Shown here one piece after another: positions 47,573 through 55,876 of a stretch of DNA of 64,000 bases (the first letter of the stretch is position 1; each line of letters starts with the position of its first letter). Position numbers and translations under genes: made by a program. The notes beneath the pieces are model-generated. The model was given only the letters and a program-made list of their open reading frames with translations, was not told the DNA's origin and did not search any database. The DNA is from Rhodocyclales bacterium (lineage in GTDB: Bacteria > Pseudomonadota > Gammaproteobacteria > Burkholderiales > Rhodocyclaceae), in NCBI GenBank assembly GCA_016215645.1, contig JACRIX010000021.1, forward strand, positions 1 through 64,000, written 5' to 3'.

Positions 47573-48616
47573 TCAATCCATCAACTTGCGGGCTTCGGCC
47601 ACGTCAGTGCGATAGGCTTCGAAGATGCCGCGCAGCGCGTCTTCGAACGTGACTTTCGGTTCCCAGTCGAGGTCGGCCATGGTGTTGGTGATCTTCGGAA
47701 CGCGGTGCTGGGTGTCCTGGTAGCCCTTGCCGTAATACTCCGCGGACGTTGTTTCGAGCACTTTGACCTTGGCGACGCTCTCCGCATATTCCGGGTACTG
47801 TTTGGCCAGGTCGAGCATCAGGGTGGCCAGCTCGCGAATCGAGTAGTTGTTCCTGGGATTGCCGATGTTGTAGATCTTGCCGTTGGCAATGCCGTCCTTG
47901 TTCTCGATGATCTTCATCAGCGCATCGATGCCGTCTGTCACATAAGTAAAGGAACGCTTCTGGGCACCGCCATCGACCAGCTTGATCGGTTCGCTGCGCA
48001 CGATGTGACCGAGGAACTGGGTGATCACGCGCGAGCTGCCCTCCTTTGGCGTGTGAATCGAATCCAGCCCCGGTCCGATCCAGTTGAAGGGGCGGAACAA
48101 TGTGTATTGCAGGCCTTCCTGCTGCCCGTAAGCGTGGATCACGCGATCCATCATCTGCTTGGCGCAGGCGTAGATCCAGCGCGGCTTGTTGATCGGGCCA
48201 TAGATCAGGGGCGAGTTCTCGGGATCAAACTCCGGGTCCTGGCTCATGCCATAGACCTCGGATGTCGACGGGAAAATCACGCGCTTCTTGTACTTGACGG
48301 CCTGGCGGACGATGGGAAGGTTGGCTTCGAAGTCGAGTTCGAAGACGCGCAGGGGTTCCTTGACGTAAGTGGCCGGCGTGGCGATGGCCACCAGCGGGAG
48401 GATCACGTCGCACTTCTTGACGTGGTACTCGATCCACTCCTTGTTGATGGTGATGTCGCCTTCAAAGAAGTGAAAGCGGGGGTTATCCATCAGGTCAGTG
48501 ACACGTTCCGAGTTCATGTCCATGCCATAGACCTCCCAGTCGGTGGTGTTCATGATGCGCTGGGAGAGGTGATGGCCAATGAAACCATTGACGCCAAGGA
48601 TGAGGATTTTTTTCAT
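47573..48616 (-). CDS. UDP-glucuronate decarboxylase, C-terminal ArnA half as separate protein
   Basis: This 347-residue SDR protein has the NAD motif ILGVNGFIGHHLSQ, the active-site YxxxK in WIYACAKQMMDRV, and TSEVYGM. It matches the ArnA dehydrogenase domain that converts UDP-glucuronate to UDP-4-keto-pentose. In enterobacteria this is fused to a formyltransferase; here the two are separate genes joined by a 4-bp overlap. No UDP-glucose dehydrogenase is in the window to supply the substrate. Confidence 0.92.
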   Translation of the reverse strand: MKKILILGVNGFIGHHLSQRIMNTTDWEVYGMDMNSERVTDLMDNPRFHFFEGDITINKEWIEYHVKKCDVILPLVAIATPATYVKEPLRVFELDFEANLPIVRQAVKYKKRVIFPSTSEVYGMSQDPEFDPENSPLIYGPINKPRWIYACAKQMMDRVIHAYGQQEGLQYTLFRPFNWIGPGLDSIHTPKEGSSRVITQFLGHIVRSEPIKLVDGGAQKRSFTYVTDGIDALMKIIENKDGIANGKIYNIGNPRNNYSIRELATLMLDLAKQYPEYAESVAKVKVLETTSAEYYGKGYQDTQHRVPKITNTMADLDWEPKVTFEDALRGIFEAYRTDVAEARKLMD

Positions 48617-49548
48617 GACAGAGGGAGGGGTGAACTCAAAATCGCGTTGGACTGGTCGCCGGCCTCGGCCGGGAGCAGCGGTGAGCCCTGCAATTCTACC
48701 GCGAGCAGGCGCAAAAGCTTGCCGTCACCGCATTCGGCATACAGTCGGCCGTCGCGGGTGAACAGGGTGGGTCGCCCGCCATACGGACCGGTTTCGCCGG
48801 TTGGGTGCAGGGAGCGCAAGACGGTAAGACGACCATTCCGGGTATCGCAGTATGCGCCCGGATAAGGCGGGGCCACGGCGCGAATCAGGTTGTGCACCTC
48901 CTGGGCGCTGCGGCTCCAGTCGATGCGCCCGTCTTCTGCCTTGCGACCGCCGAAATAGCTGCCGGAGGCCAGGTTCTGAGCCTGCCCGCGTGTGGTACCG
49001 GCAAGCATCTCCGGCAGTATGCGGTTGAGCGCAATTTCGGCGGCCAGGGTCACCTTGTTGAAGACCTCGAAGGCCGTGTCGTTGGGCAGGATCGGTACCG
49101 CCTGCTGGGCCAGGATGGCGCCGGCGTCGGGCTTCTCGACCATGCCGTGCAAGGTGGCCCCGGTTTCCCGTTCGCCATGGATGACGGCCCAATTCACCGG
49201 CACCCGCCCGCGGTACTTCGGCAACAGCGATCCGTGCATGTTCCAGGCGCCTTGGGGTGCCAGCGCCAGCAGGGGTGCCTTGAGCATCAGGCGATAATAG
49301 AAGGAAAACAGGTAGTCGGGCTGCAGGGCCGCCAGCATCGCCACGAGGGCGGGATCGTTGGGATCGTCCGGCGTGATCACCGGAATATCGTGTTGTGCCG
49401 CAAGTTCGGCGACGCTGCTGAACCAGATGTTCTCGTTCGGATTGTCGGTGTGGGTGACGACCGTCGCCACGTCGATACCGTGGGCCAGCAGCACCGACAG
49501 GCAGCGCACGCCAACGTTGTGGTAGGCAAAAACGATGGCGCGGCTCAT
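48613..49548 (-). CDS. UDP-L-Ara4N formyltransferase, N-terminal ArnA half as separate protein
   Basis: This 311-residue formyltransferase-fold protein shows AIVFAYHNVGVRCLSVLLAHG and the catalytic region GAWNMHGSLLPKYRGRVPVNWA, with the Asn-His-Asp set of the Fmt family (Asp in VEKPDAGAILAQ). It formylates UDP-aminoarabinose. It overlaps ArnC by ATGA upstream and the decarboxylase by 4 bp downstream. The split organisation keeps the two activities in the order of the fused enzyme. Confidence 0.92.
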   Translation of the reverse strand: MSRAIVFAYHNVGVRCLSVLLAHGIDVATVVTHTDNPNENIWFSSVAELAAQHDIPVITPDDPNDPALVAMLAALQPDYLFSFYYRLMLKAPLLALAPQGAWNMHGSLLPKYRGRVPVNWAVIHGERETGATLHGMVEKPDAGAILAQQAVPILPNDTAFEVFNKVTLAAEIALNRILPEMLAGTTRGQAQNLASGSYFGGRKAEDGRIDWSRSAQEVHNLIRAVAPPYPGAYCDTRNGRLTVLRSLHPTGETGPYGGRPTLFTRDGRLYAECGDGKLLRLLAVELQGSPLLPAEAGDQSNAILSSPLPLS

Positions 49549-50495
49549 TTTTCCGTCGGCGCCTCGCGCTCAAGGATGGCATCCACCAGATAGCGCGGGC
49601 GGTGGCGCACCTGCTGGTATACCCGCCCGACGTACTCGCCGAGCAGGCCGATACCGAACAAGGCCAGCCCGATAAGGAAGAACATCAGCGCGAACAGGGT
49701 AAACAAGCCCTCGGCCTCCGGTCCGATGATCAGTCGCCGGACGATCAGGAGGACGAACAGGGCGGCCGAACCCAGTGAGACCAGGATGCCGAGCATGGAA
49801 AACCACTGCAGTGGCACCAGGGAAAACCCGGTCATCAGGTCGAAGTTGAGACGAATCAGGCTGTAAAGCGAGTATTTCGACTCGCCGGCAGCGCGTTCCT
49901 CGTGCTCGACCACGACTTCGGCCGGATTGCGGGCGAAGGTGTAGGCCAGCGCCGGGATGAAGGTGGCGACTTCTTTGCAACTGTTGATGGCATTGACCAC
50001 GCTGCGCGAGTAGGCGCGCAGCATGTTGCCCTGGTCGGTGATCTTGATGCGCGTGATCTTTTCGCGCAGGCGGTTCATGGCCTTGGACGCCCAGGTGCGA
50101 AACAGGCTGTCCTGGCGCTTGCGGCGGATGCTGCCGACGTAGTCGTGGCCTTCGCGCATCTTGGCGATCAGTTTGTGGATTTCTTCGGGGGGATTCTGCA
50201 GATCGGCGTCGAGCGTGAGGATGATCTCGCCTCGGCAATGCTCGAATCCGGCCATGATCGCCATGTGCTGGCCGGCATTGGCGGCGAACAGAATCACCCG
50301 CGTGACGTCAGGCCGCATTTCAAACTGTTCGCGCAGGATCGCGGCCGAGCGATCACGTGAGCCGTCATTGACGAAGACGACCTCGTAGCGTTCTCCCAGC
50401 GCGTCCAGCGCCGGGTAGAGGCGGGCGAACAAGGTGGCGAGGCCCGATTCCTCGTTGTAGACGGGGATGACGATGGAGAGCGTTGGGGGGGTCAT
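49545..50495 (-). CDS. arnC: ArnC-like undecaprenyl-phosphate glycosyltransferase
   Basis: This 316-residue family 2 glycosyltransferase has an N-terminal GT-A domain (SIVIPVYNEESGLATLFARL, VFVNDGSRDRS, ILTLDADLQNPPEE with the DxD metal site). Two C-terminal membrane helices follow (MLGILVSLGSAALFVLLIV and ALMFFLIGLALFGIGLLGE). ArnC transfers formylated aminoarabinose to undecaprenyl phosphate on the cytoplasmic face. 4-bp overlaps join it to arnB and the formyltransferase gene. Confidence 0.9.
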   Translation of the reverse strand: MTPPTLSIVIPVYNEESGLATLFARLYPALDALGERYEVVFVNDGSRDRSAAILREQFEMRPDVTRVILFAANAGQHMAIMAGFEHCRGEIILTLDADLQNPPEEIHKLIAKMREGHDYVGSIRRKRQDSLFRTWASKAMNRLREKITRIKITDQGNMLRAYSRSVVNAINSCKEVATFIPALAYTFARNPAEVVVEHEERAAGESKYSLYSLIRLNFDLMTGFSLVPLQWFSMLGILVSLGSAALFVLLIVRRLIIGPEAEGLFTLFALMFFLIGLALFGIGLLGEYVGRVYQQVRHRPRYLVDAILEREAPTEK

Positions 50496-51622
50496 GCAGT
50501 CTCCGAGAGCGAAGCGGCCATGGCGTTGCAGACGCGTACAACGTCGCTGTCGCGCATGTCCGGGAACAGCGGCAAGCTGATGGTACGGCGACCGATATCC
50601 TCGGCCACCGGAAAAGCGCCTTGTCTGAAGCCAAGCGCCTGGTAGAGCGAGAACAGGTGCAGTGCCGGGTAATGCACGCCGACACCGATGCCACGCGCCT
50701 TCATGGCGGCGATGAAGCGACCACGGTCGACACCGGGCGGCAATAGCGGTTGGAACATGTGCCAGTTGCAGTTGGCAAAGTCGGCGGGTGGCAATGGCAG
50801 CCCCAGCGCCGGATCGATCGTCGCGAAATAGGCTCGGGCCAAATCACGGCGGCGCGCAGTGAAGGCGGCGAGATGGGGCAACTGTCCCAGCCCGATGGCG
50901 GCCGCGACGTCGGTCAGGTTGAATTTCCCGCCCAGCACATCCACATCCATGCCGCCGTCGGGAAAGCGCTTCACGCCCTGCAAGCGCAATCGTTCGCACA
51001 GCCCTGCATCGATGTCATCGGGCAAGACCAGCGCACCACCCTCGGTGGTAGTCAGATTCTTGTTGGCATGAAAGCTGAAGGAGACAAAGCCTCGCCCCTG
51101 ACCGAAGGCGCTACCGATCGGCTGGCCGTTCCACGAGGCGCCCAGCGATTGCGCGGCATCCTCGATTACCCGCAGACCTCGGCGGTCAGCCAATGCGTAG
51201 AGTCGGTCGCGATCCACGGGCAGGCCAGCCAGGTCAACCGGAATGATGGCCTTGGTCGTCGGCAACATCGCGGCTTCGATTCGGTCCAGATCGATGTTCC
51301 GGGTCACCGGATCGACATCGACCAGAATCGGCGTTGCGCCGACCTCGAGAATCACGTTCGCGGTTGCGACCCAGGTCAGCGGCGTGGTAATCACCGTGTC
51401 GCCAGCGCCGACTTTCGCCAGGCGCAACGCGACTTCCAATGTGGCGGTGCCGGAGTTGAAGGCACGCACCCTGCGCCCACCGCAGAGTGCCGAGAGCGCC
51501 GCTTCAAAAGCCTGTACTTTGGGTCCGCTGGTGATCCAGCCGGAGCGCAATACGTCGGCCACGGCGGCGATGGTTTCCTCGTCGATCGAGGGGCGGGTAA
51601 AGGGCAGGAAGGCTTCACTCAT
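50492..51622 (-). CDS. arnB: UDP-4-keto-sugar aminotransferase ArnB
   Basis: This 376-residue DegT/DnrJ/EryC1-type PLP enzyme has the internal aldimine Lys in FSFHANKNLTTTEGG, and VIEDAAQSLGASWNG supplies the Asp near the PLP nitrogen. ArnB transaminates UDP-L-Ara4O to UDP-L-Ara4N using glutamate. The start overlaps the transporter stop, and the stop overlaps arnC. Confidence 0.9.
   Translation of the reverse strand: MSEAFLPFTRPSIDEETIAAVADVLRSGWITSGPKVQAFEAALSALCGGRRVRAFNSGTATLEVALRLAKVGAGDTVITTPLTWVATANVILEVGATPILVDVDPVTRNIDLDRIEAAMLPTTKAIIPVDLAGLPVDRDRLYALADRRGLRVIEDAAQSLGASWNGQPIGSAFGQGRGFVSFSFHANKNLTTTEGGALVLPDDIDAGLCERLRLQGVKRFPDGGMDVDVLGGKFNLTDVAAAIGLGQLPHLAAFTARRRDLARAYFATIDPALGLPLPPADFANCNWHMFQPLLPPGVDRGRFIAAMKARGIGVGVHYPALHLFSLYQALGFRQGAFPVAEDIGRRTISLPLFPDMRDSDVVRVCNAMAASLSETA
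51402..51413 (+). repeat. 12-mer CCAGCGCCGACT, copy 6
   Basis: Exact copy antisense to arnB, where the coding strand specifies AKVGAGD. Confidence 0.7.
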
Positions 51623-51990
51623 GAGCGAGCCACCAGGAACACGCCAACCACGATGAAGCCGATTCCGAGCAGCTTCTGCGCGGCCAGCGCCTCACCAAAC
51701 CACTGCCAGGCGATGAAAGCGTTGATCACGTAACCGATCGACAGCATCGGATAGGCGATCGAGACCGGAACTCGCGAGAGCGCCATGATCCAGACCACCA
51801 GGCTAACCGCATAACAGGCCATGCCGCCCATGATGAAGGGCTGAAAGGCCAGTTTGAGACCGATCGGAAGAATGTTGTCGGCATGAAACTCGAAGTGGCC
51901 GACGGCATTGGTCCCGGCCTTCAGGAACAACTGCGCGGCGGCATTGAGCAGGACGCCGGCGAGAATCAGCGCAAAGCTCACGCCGCTCAT
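51619..51990 (-). CDS. Small four-helix transporter, ArnE/ArnF-like flippase subunit
   Basis: This 123-residue protein has four hydrophobic helices of the small multidrug resistance/EmrE type (LILAGVLLNAAAQLFLKAG, GMACYAVSLVVWIMALSRVPVSIAYPMLSIGYVI, KLLGIGFIVVGVFLV). ArnE and ArnF together are thought to flip undecaprenyl-phosphate-aminoarabinose across the membrane. Only one such gene is present here, so it may act as a homodimer. It overlaps both arnB and arnT by 4 bp. Confidence 0.82.
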   Translation of the reverse strand: MSGVSFALILAGVLLNAAAQLFLKAGTNAVGHFEFHADNILPIGLKLAFQPFIMGGMACYAVSLVVWIMALSRVPVSIAYPMLSIGYVINAFIAWQWFGEALAAQKLLGIGFIVVGVFLVARS

Positions 51991-53633
51991 GGTTTGCTCA
52001 CGATCACGCGGCGACTGTCGCGGAACTGTTCGGTCATGGGGAGTCCCTTTTTCTGCATTTCGGTCCAGGTCTGCGGAGACATCAGTGCCCAGGCAGAAGG
52101 TAGTTCGCGCCAGCGGGCCTCGAAGGCATCCATGGTGACGATGAACTTGTGCGGCTCCTGGGCAATGCCGAAGCTCATTTCATCGCGATACGCCACCATG
52201 GTGGTGGTGCGCTTCAAATAAAACTGCAGGCTCTGGTCGTAGGTGTCGGCGGAAAAGAAGGGCACGTCCGGCGGCAGCTTGTCGCGGATGGCGAATGCGG
52301 CATCGTGGGCTGAATTGACCCGGCCGATTTCGTCATGCCCCAGGAGGAAAAACTGGCCAAACAGATGCCCACCGGTGGCAAGGGCCAGGGCAAAGGCAAG
52401 ACTGCGCCCCTTCCGTCCATAGGCGAAGGCGAGAATGCCACCGACCAGGAGCGCGACCGCAGCGCCGTATAGCCAGGGCTGGTAGGCAAGATAGCGGTCG
52501 ACACCGACTTGTGCGGTGGCGAAATCCGCAGCGCGACTGGCGAGGACCAACGCCGCAATGCCGACCAGAATGCTTGGCACGGCCTGCCAGCGCAGTGCCG
52601 GGCTGCCTTCCAGGCGCGCCAGGTACAGGCCGATCAACACCGCAATGGCGGGAAAGATCGGCAGGATGTAGGACGCGAGTTTGGAACTGGAAACGGAAAA
52701 GAAGCCGAAGACCACCACGATCCAGGTGAGCAAGAAACGCGTTGGGGAAAATTCGCGCGAATCACTTCTGGCGAAACCTAGCCAAAGACCCTGTGCCAGG
52801 CTGCCAAGCCAGGGAATCATGCCGATCAGCAGGATGGGAATGAAATACCAGGCGGGCTGGTAGCGGCCATGTGTCTTGGTCAGGAAGCGTTCGAAGTGCT
52901 CGTGAATGAAGAAGTAGTGAGGAAACTCCGGATTGGCAATCGACACCGCAATGAACCACGGCGCGGTGATGGCCAGCAGGATGGCGATGCCGCGAACCGG
53001 ACGAAGACGCATCAAAAAGCCCCAGTCTCGTTGCCAGAGCATGTAGGCCACCACGGTCGCGGCGGGAAGAACCAGCCCGATCAGGCCCTTGGAGAGCGTG
53101 GCCAGCGCCAGCAGCGCCCAGGCGCCGTCGCCCCAGCGCCGACTTCCGGCCGAGTCGTCACGCTGCGCCAGACACAGGGCCAGGACGGCGGCGGCAAGCA
53201 GGGCGCTCACCCCCATGTCGAGCGTATTGGCGTGGCCGATCACGTTCCACAGTACGCTGCTGCCGAGCACGGCTCCGCCAATGAGGCCAGCAAGCGGCGT
53301 AAACAGGCGGGCGGTGGCAAAGGCAGTCAGCAGGATGCCGAGGAAGCCGGTCAGCGCCGGCCACAGGCGCGCCGTCCAGTGGTGCTCGCCAAAAACAGTG
53401 AACGCGGCGGCGGTAGCCCAGTACTGGAGCGGTGGCTTGTAGAAATATTTGATGTCGTTCAGGCGCGGCGTGGTCCAGTCGCCGGTGGCCACCATCTCCC
53501 GTGGGATCTCGGCATAGCGCCCTTCGTCAGGATTGATCAGGCGCCGGTGCTCCAGCGTGCCGAACCAGACAAGTGCAAAGACCGCGACCAGCAGCAACAG
53601 GACATTGCGCGGAAGCCCGCCGCCAGCGCTCAT
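51987..53633 (-). CDS. arnT: ArnT-like lipid A aminoarabinosyltransferase
   Basis: This 548-residue polytopic membrane glycosyltransferase (GT39/GT83 type) begins LLLLVAVFALVWFGTLEHRRLINPDEGRYAEIPREM, whose DE pair is the conserved periplasmic catalytic site. About 12 helices follow, and the C-terminal soluble part includes FFSADTYDQSLQFYLKRT. It transfers L-Ara4N to lipid A phosphates, which confers resistance to cationic peptides. It is preceded by a Mth938-like gene with a 4-bp overlap. Confidence 0.9.
   Translation of the reverse strand: MSAGGGLPRNVLLLLVAVFALVWFGTLEHRRLINPDEGRYAEIPREMVATGDWTTPRLNDIKYFYKPPLQYWATAAAFTVFGEHHWTARLWPALTGFLGILLTAFATARLFTPLAGLIGGAVLGSSVLWNVIGHANTLDMGVSALLAAAVLALCLAQRDDSAGSRRWGDGAWALLALATLSKGLIGLVLPAATVVAYMLWQRDWGFLMRLRPVRGIAILLAITAPWFIAVSIANPEFPHYFFIHEHFERFLTKTHGRYQPAWYFIPILLIGMIPWLGSLAQGLWLGFARSDSREFSPTRFLLTWIVVVFGFFSVSSSKLASYILPIFPAIAVLIGLYLARLEGSPALRWQAVPSILVGIAALVLASRAADFATAQVGVDRYLAYQPWLYGAAVALLVGGILAFAYGRKGRSLAFALALATGGHLFGQFFLLGHDEIGRVNSAHDAAFAIRDKLPPDVPFFSADTYDQSLQFYLKRTTTMVAYRDEMSFGIAQEPHKFIVTMDAFEARWRELPSAWALMSPQTWTEMQKKGLPMTEQFRDSRRVIVSKP
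53133..53144 (+). repeat. 12-mer CCAGCGCCGACT, copy 7
   Basis: Exact copy antisense to arnT, 1.7 kb from copy 6. Confidence 0.7.
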
Positions 53634-54001
53634 TCGATGATCAAGGCGGCAGCCACGTCGCGCCCTTCCGCCATCAGGATGTTGTAGGTGCGACAGGCGG
53701 CATGGGTGTCCATGACCTCAACCCCGACTCGCCGTTCAATCAGGGCGCGAAGTAGCTTTGGCGCCGGGAAACGCTGGCGGGACCCGGTGCCCAGCAGCAC
53801 AATCGGGATCCCGATTTCCGCGATCGCGGCGAAATCCGCTTCGGCAAGCGCCTCGAAACTCGCCGGGGACCAGTCTTCGATCAGCCGCTTCGGGGTCAGC
53901 AGGAAGCTTTTCGTCAGTGGGCGACCATTGACCGCGATGAATCCGGAATCGTAGGCGGTGATCGTCATCAGGCCGGTGGTGACGGAGGCGTGCAGCTTCA
54001 T
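53630..54001 (-). CDS. Mth938/DUF498-like protein
   Basis: This 123-residue protein has ITAYDSGFIAVNGRPLTKSFLLTPKRLIEDW and IPIVLLGTGSRQRFPAPKLLRALIERRVGVEVMDTHAACRTYNILMAEGRDVAAAL. It fits the Mth938-domain family, small proteins of unknown function also found in mitochondrial complex I assembly (NDUFAF3). It is the first gene of the arn transcript and overlaps arnT by 4 bp. Whether it has any link to lipid A modification is not clear. Confidence 0.88.
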   Translation of the reverse strand: MKLHASVTTGLMTITAYDSGFIAVNGRPLTKSFLLTPKRLIEDWSPASFEALAEADFAAIAEIGIPIVLLGTGSRQRFPAPKLLRALIERRVGVEVMDTHAACRTYNILMAEGRDVAAALIIE

Positions 54002-54207
54002 TCGGGCGACGGGAGCGGAATTTGTCGGACGGGGGCAGGATGGCGGAAAGCCGCGTCAAGTCTGGATTTGCGGTGCAGCATCGGCTTCGGTAACATTATA
54101 CCTTTTCGCTTCGGCATAAGGCCTGCGCATGCATCCGTGCGGTTGCCGAACGCCTGTTTTTCCTGTCGCGGGAAATCCGTGACGTGATTCCGAAAGGACG
54201 GTTGCCC

Positions 54208-55434
54208 ATGCAGCCCGTAAGCAAATCCGCCAAACTTGCCAACGTCTGTTACGACATCCGTGGTCCGGTGCTTGCTCGCGCCCGCCAGATGGAGGAAGAG
54301 GGGCACAAGATCATCAAGCTGAATATCGGCAACCTGGCTGCCTTCGGCTTCGATTCGCCCGAGGAAATCCAGCAGGACATGATCCGTAACCTGCCCATGG
54401 CGGCTGGTTACGTTGACTCCAAGGGAATTTTCTCGGCGCGCAAGGCAGTGATGCACTACACCCAGCAGAAGCATATCAAGGGCGTGGGCATCGAGGATAT
54501 CTACATCGGCAACGGTGTCTCCGAGCTGATCGTGATGGCCATGAACGCCTTGCTCGATACCGGCGATGAAGTGCTGGTGCCGGCCCCCGACTATCCGCTG
54601 TGGACCGCCGCTGTCAGCCTGTCCGGCGGCACGCCCCGGCACTACCTGTGCGACGAGGGCGCCGGATGGATGCCCGATCTTGCCGACATTCGCGCGAAGA
54701 TCACGCCGCAGACCCGCGCCATCGTCATCATCAACCCGAACAATCCGACCGGTGCCGTGTATCCGGACGGGGTGCTGAAGGAAATTATCGAGATTGCGCG
54801 GGCCAACGACCTGATCATCTACGCCGACGAGGTCTATGACAAGGTACTCTACGACGGCGTAACCCACACCTCGGTTGCCGCGTTGTCTGAGGACGTGCTG
54901 ACCATCACCTTCAACGGCTTGTCGAAAAACTACCGCTCTTGCGGGTATCGCTCGGGGTGGATGATTGTTTCCGGCGAGAAGAAGCATGCGCGCGACTATA
55001 TCGATGGTCTCGACATGCTGGCCTCAATGCGCCTGTGTGCCAATGTGCCGGGTCAATGGGGCATCCAGACTGCCCTGGGTGGTTACCAGAGCATTGACGA
55101 TCTGGTGGCGCCGGGCGGGCGCATGTGCCGCCAGCGTGATGTCGCCCATGAATTGATCACCTCGATTCCGGGTGTTACATGCGTCAAGCCCAAGGCAACC
55201 TTGTACATGTTTCCGCGCCTCGACCCGAAGATGTATCCGATCAGCGACGACCAGGAATTCATCGGCGAGTTGCTGACCGCAGAAAAGGTGCTGCTGGTGC
55301 AGGGCACGGGATTCAACTGGCCGCATCCCGATCATTTTCGCCTGGTATTCCTGCCGCACGAGGACGATCTGCGCGAGGCTATCGGCCGCATCGCGCGTTT
55401 CCTTGAAAGCTATCGCAAACGTTATGGCGGTTGA
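54208..55434 (+). CDS. alaA: Alanine/valine-type aminotransferase AlaA
   Basis: This 408-residue class I PLP aminotransferase begins SKSAKLANVCYDIRGPVLARA, as in AlaA. NPNNPTGAVY binds PLP, YADEVYDKVLYDG follows, and the aldimine lysine is in FNGLSKNYRSCGYRSGW. AlaA transaminates pyruvate to alanine with glutamate. The ATG at 54208 is chosen over the upstream GTG at 54184. It is divergent from the arn operon and overlaps the GNAT gene by 11 bp, ahead of hom. Confidence 0.93.
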   Translation: MQPVSKSAKLANVCYDIRGPVLARARQMEEEGHKIIKLNIGNLAAFGFDSPEEIQQDMIRNLPMAAGYVDSKGIFSARKAVMHYTQQKHIKGVGIEDIYIGNGVSELIVMAMNALLDTGDEVLVPAPDYPLWTAAVSLSGGTPRHYLCDEGAGWMPDLADIRAKITPQTRAIVIINPNNPTGAVYPDGVLKEIIEIARANDLIIYADEVYDKVLYDGVTHTSVAALSEDVLTITFNGLSKNYRSCGYRSGWMIVSGEKKHARDYIDGLDMLASMRLCANVPGQWGIQTALGGYQSIDDLVAPGGRMCRQRDVAHELITSIPGVTCVKPKATLYMFPRLDPKMYPISDDQEFIGELLTAEKVLLVQGTGFNWPHPDHFRLVFLPHEDDLREAIGRIARFLESYRKRYGG

Positions 55435-55876
55435 TCTGGCCCTGGTGGATGTCACCGACGCCAGCGGCAACATTGCGGCCCCCGAGTGGCTGGCGCGGGC
55501 CGAGGCGGTGCATCGCCAGTTGCGCGACCGGTTGCCGGATGACTATGTGCATCGCCTTGCCGAGGTGTTCGCGGGTGGGGCCCATATGATGCTCGCCGTC
55601 GAAGGTGATGAGGTGCGCGGCGTTGCCGTGTGGCGGGTGATACAGAATACCTACGAAGGTTGCCGGCTCTATGTCGATGACCTGGTGACTGACGCGGCGC
55701 ATCGTTCCCGCGGTGTCGGCCGCTTTTTGCTGGCCGGGCTTGAGGCGAAGGCTCGCTCACTGGGCTGCAATGTCATCGCCCTTGATTCCGGAACCCAGCG
55801 TACCTCTGCCCATCGCTTCTATTTTCGCGAAGGCTTGGTCATTCCCAGTTTTTGCTTCAGGAAATCCATCCCATGA
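55424..55876 (+). CDS. GNAT-family N-acetyltransferase
   Basis: This 150-residue protein starts at ATG 55424, inside the end of alaA. The acetyl-CoA-binding motif A is VDDLVTDAAHRSRGVGRFLLAGLEAKAR, and the end has RFYFREGLVIPSFCF. It acetylates an unknown amine or protein N-terminus. It is translationally coupled to alaA upstream and to hom downstream by a 4-bp overlap (ATGA), which suggests a role tied to amino acid synthesis. Confidence 0.85.
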   Translation: MAVDLALVDVTDASGNIAAPEWLARAEAVHRQLRDRLPDDYVHRLAEVFAGGAHMMLAVEGDEVRGVAVWRVIQNTYEGCRLYVDDLVTDAAHRSRGVGRFLLAGLEAKARSLGCNVIALDSGTQRTSAHRFYFREGLVIPSFCFRKSIP

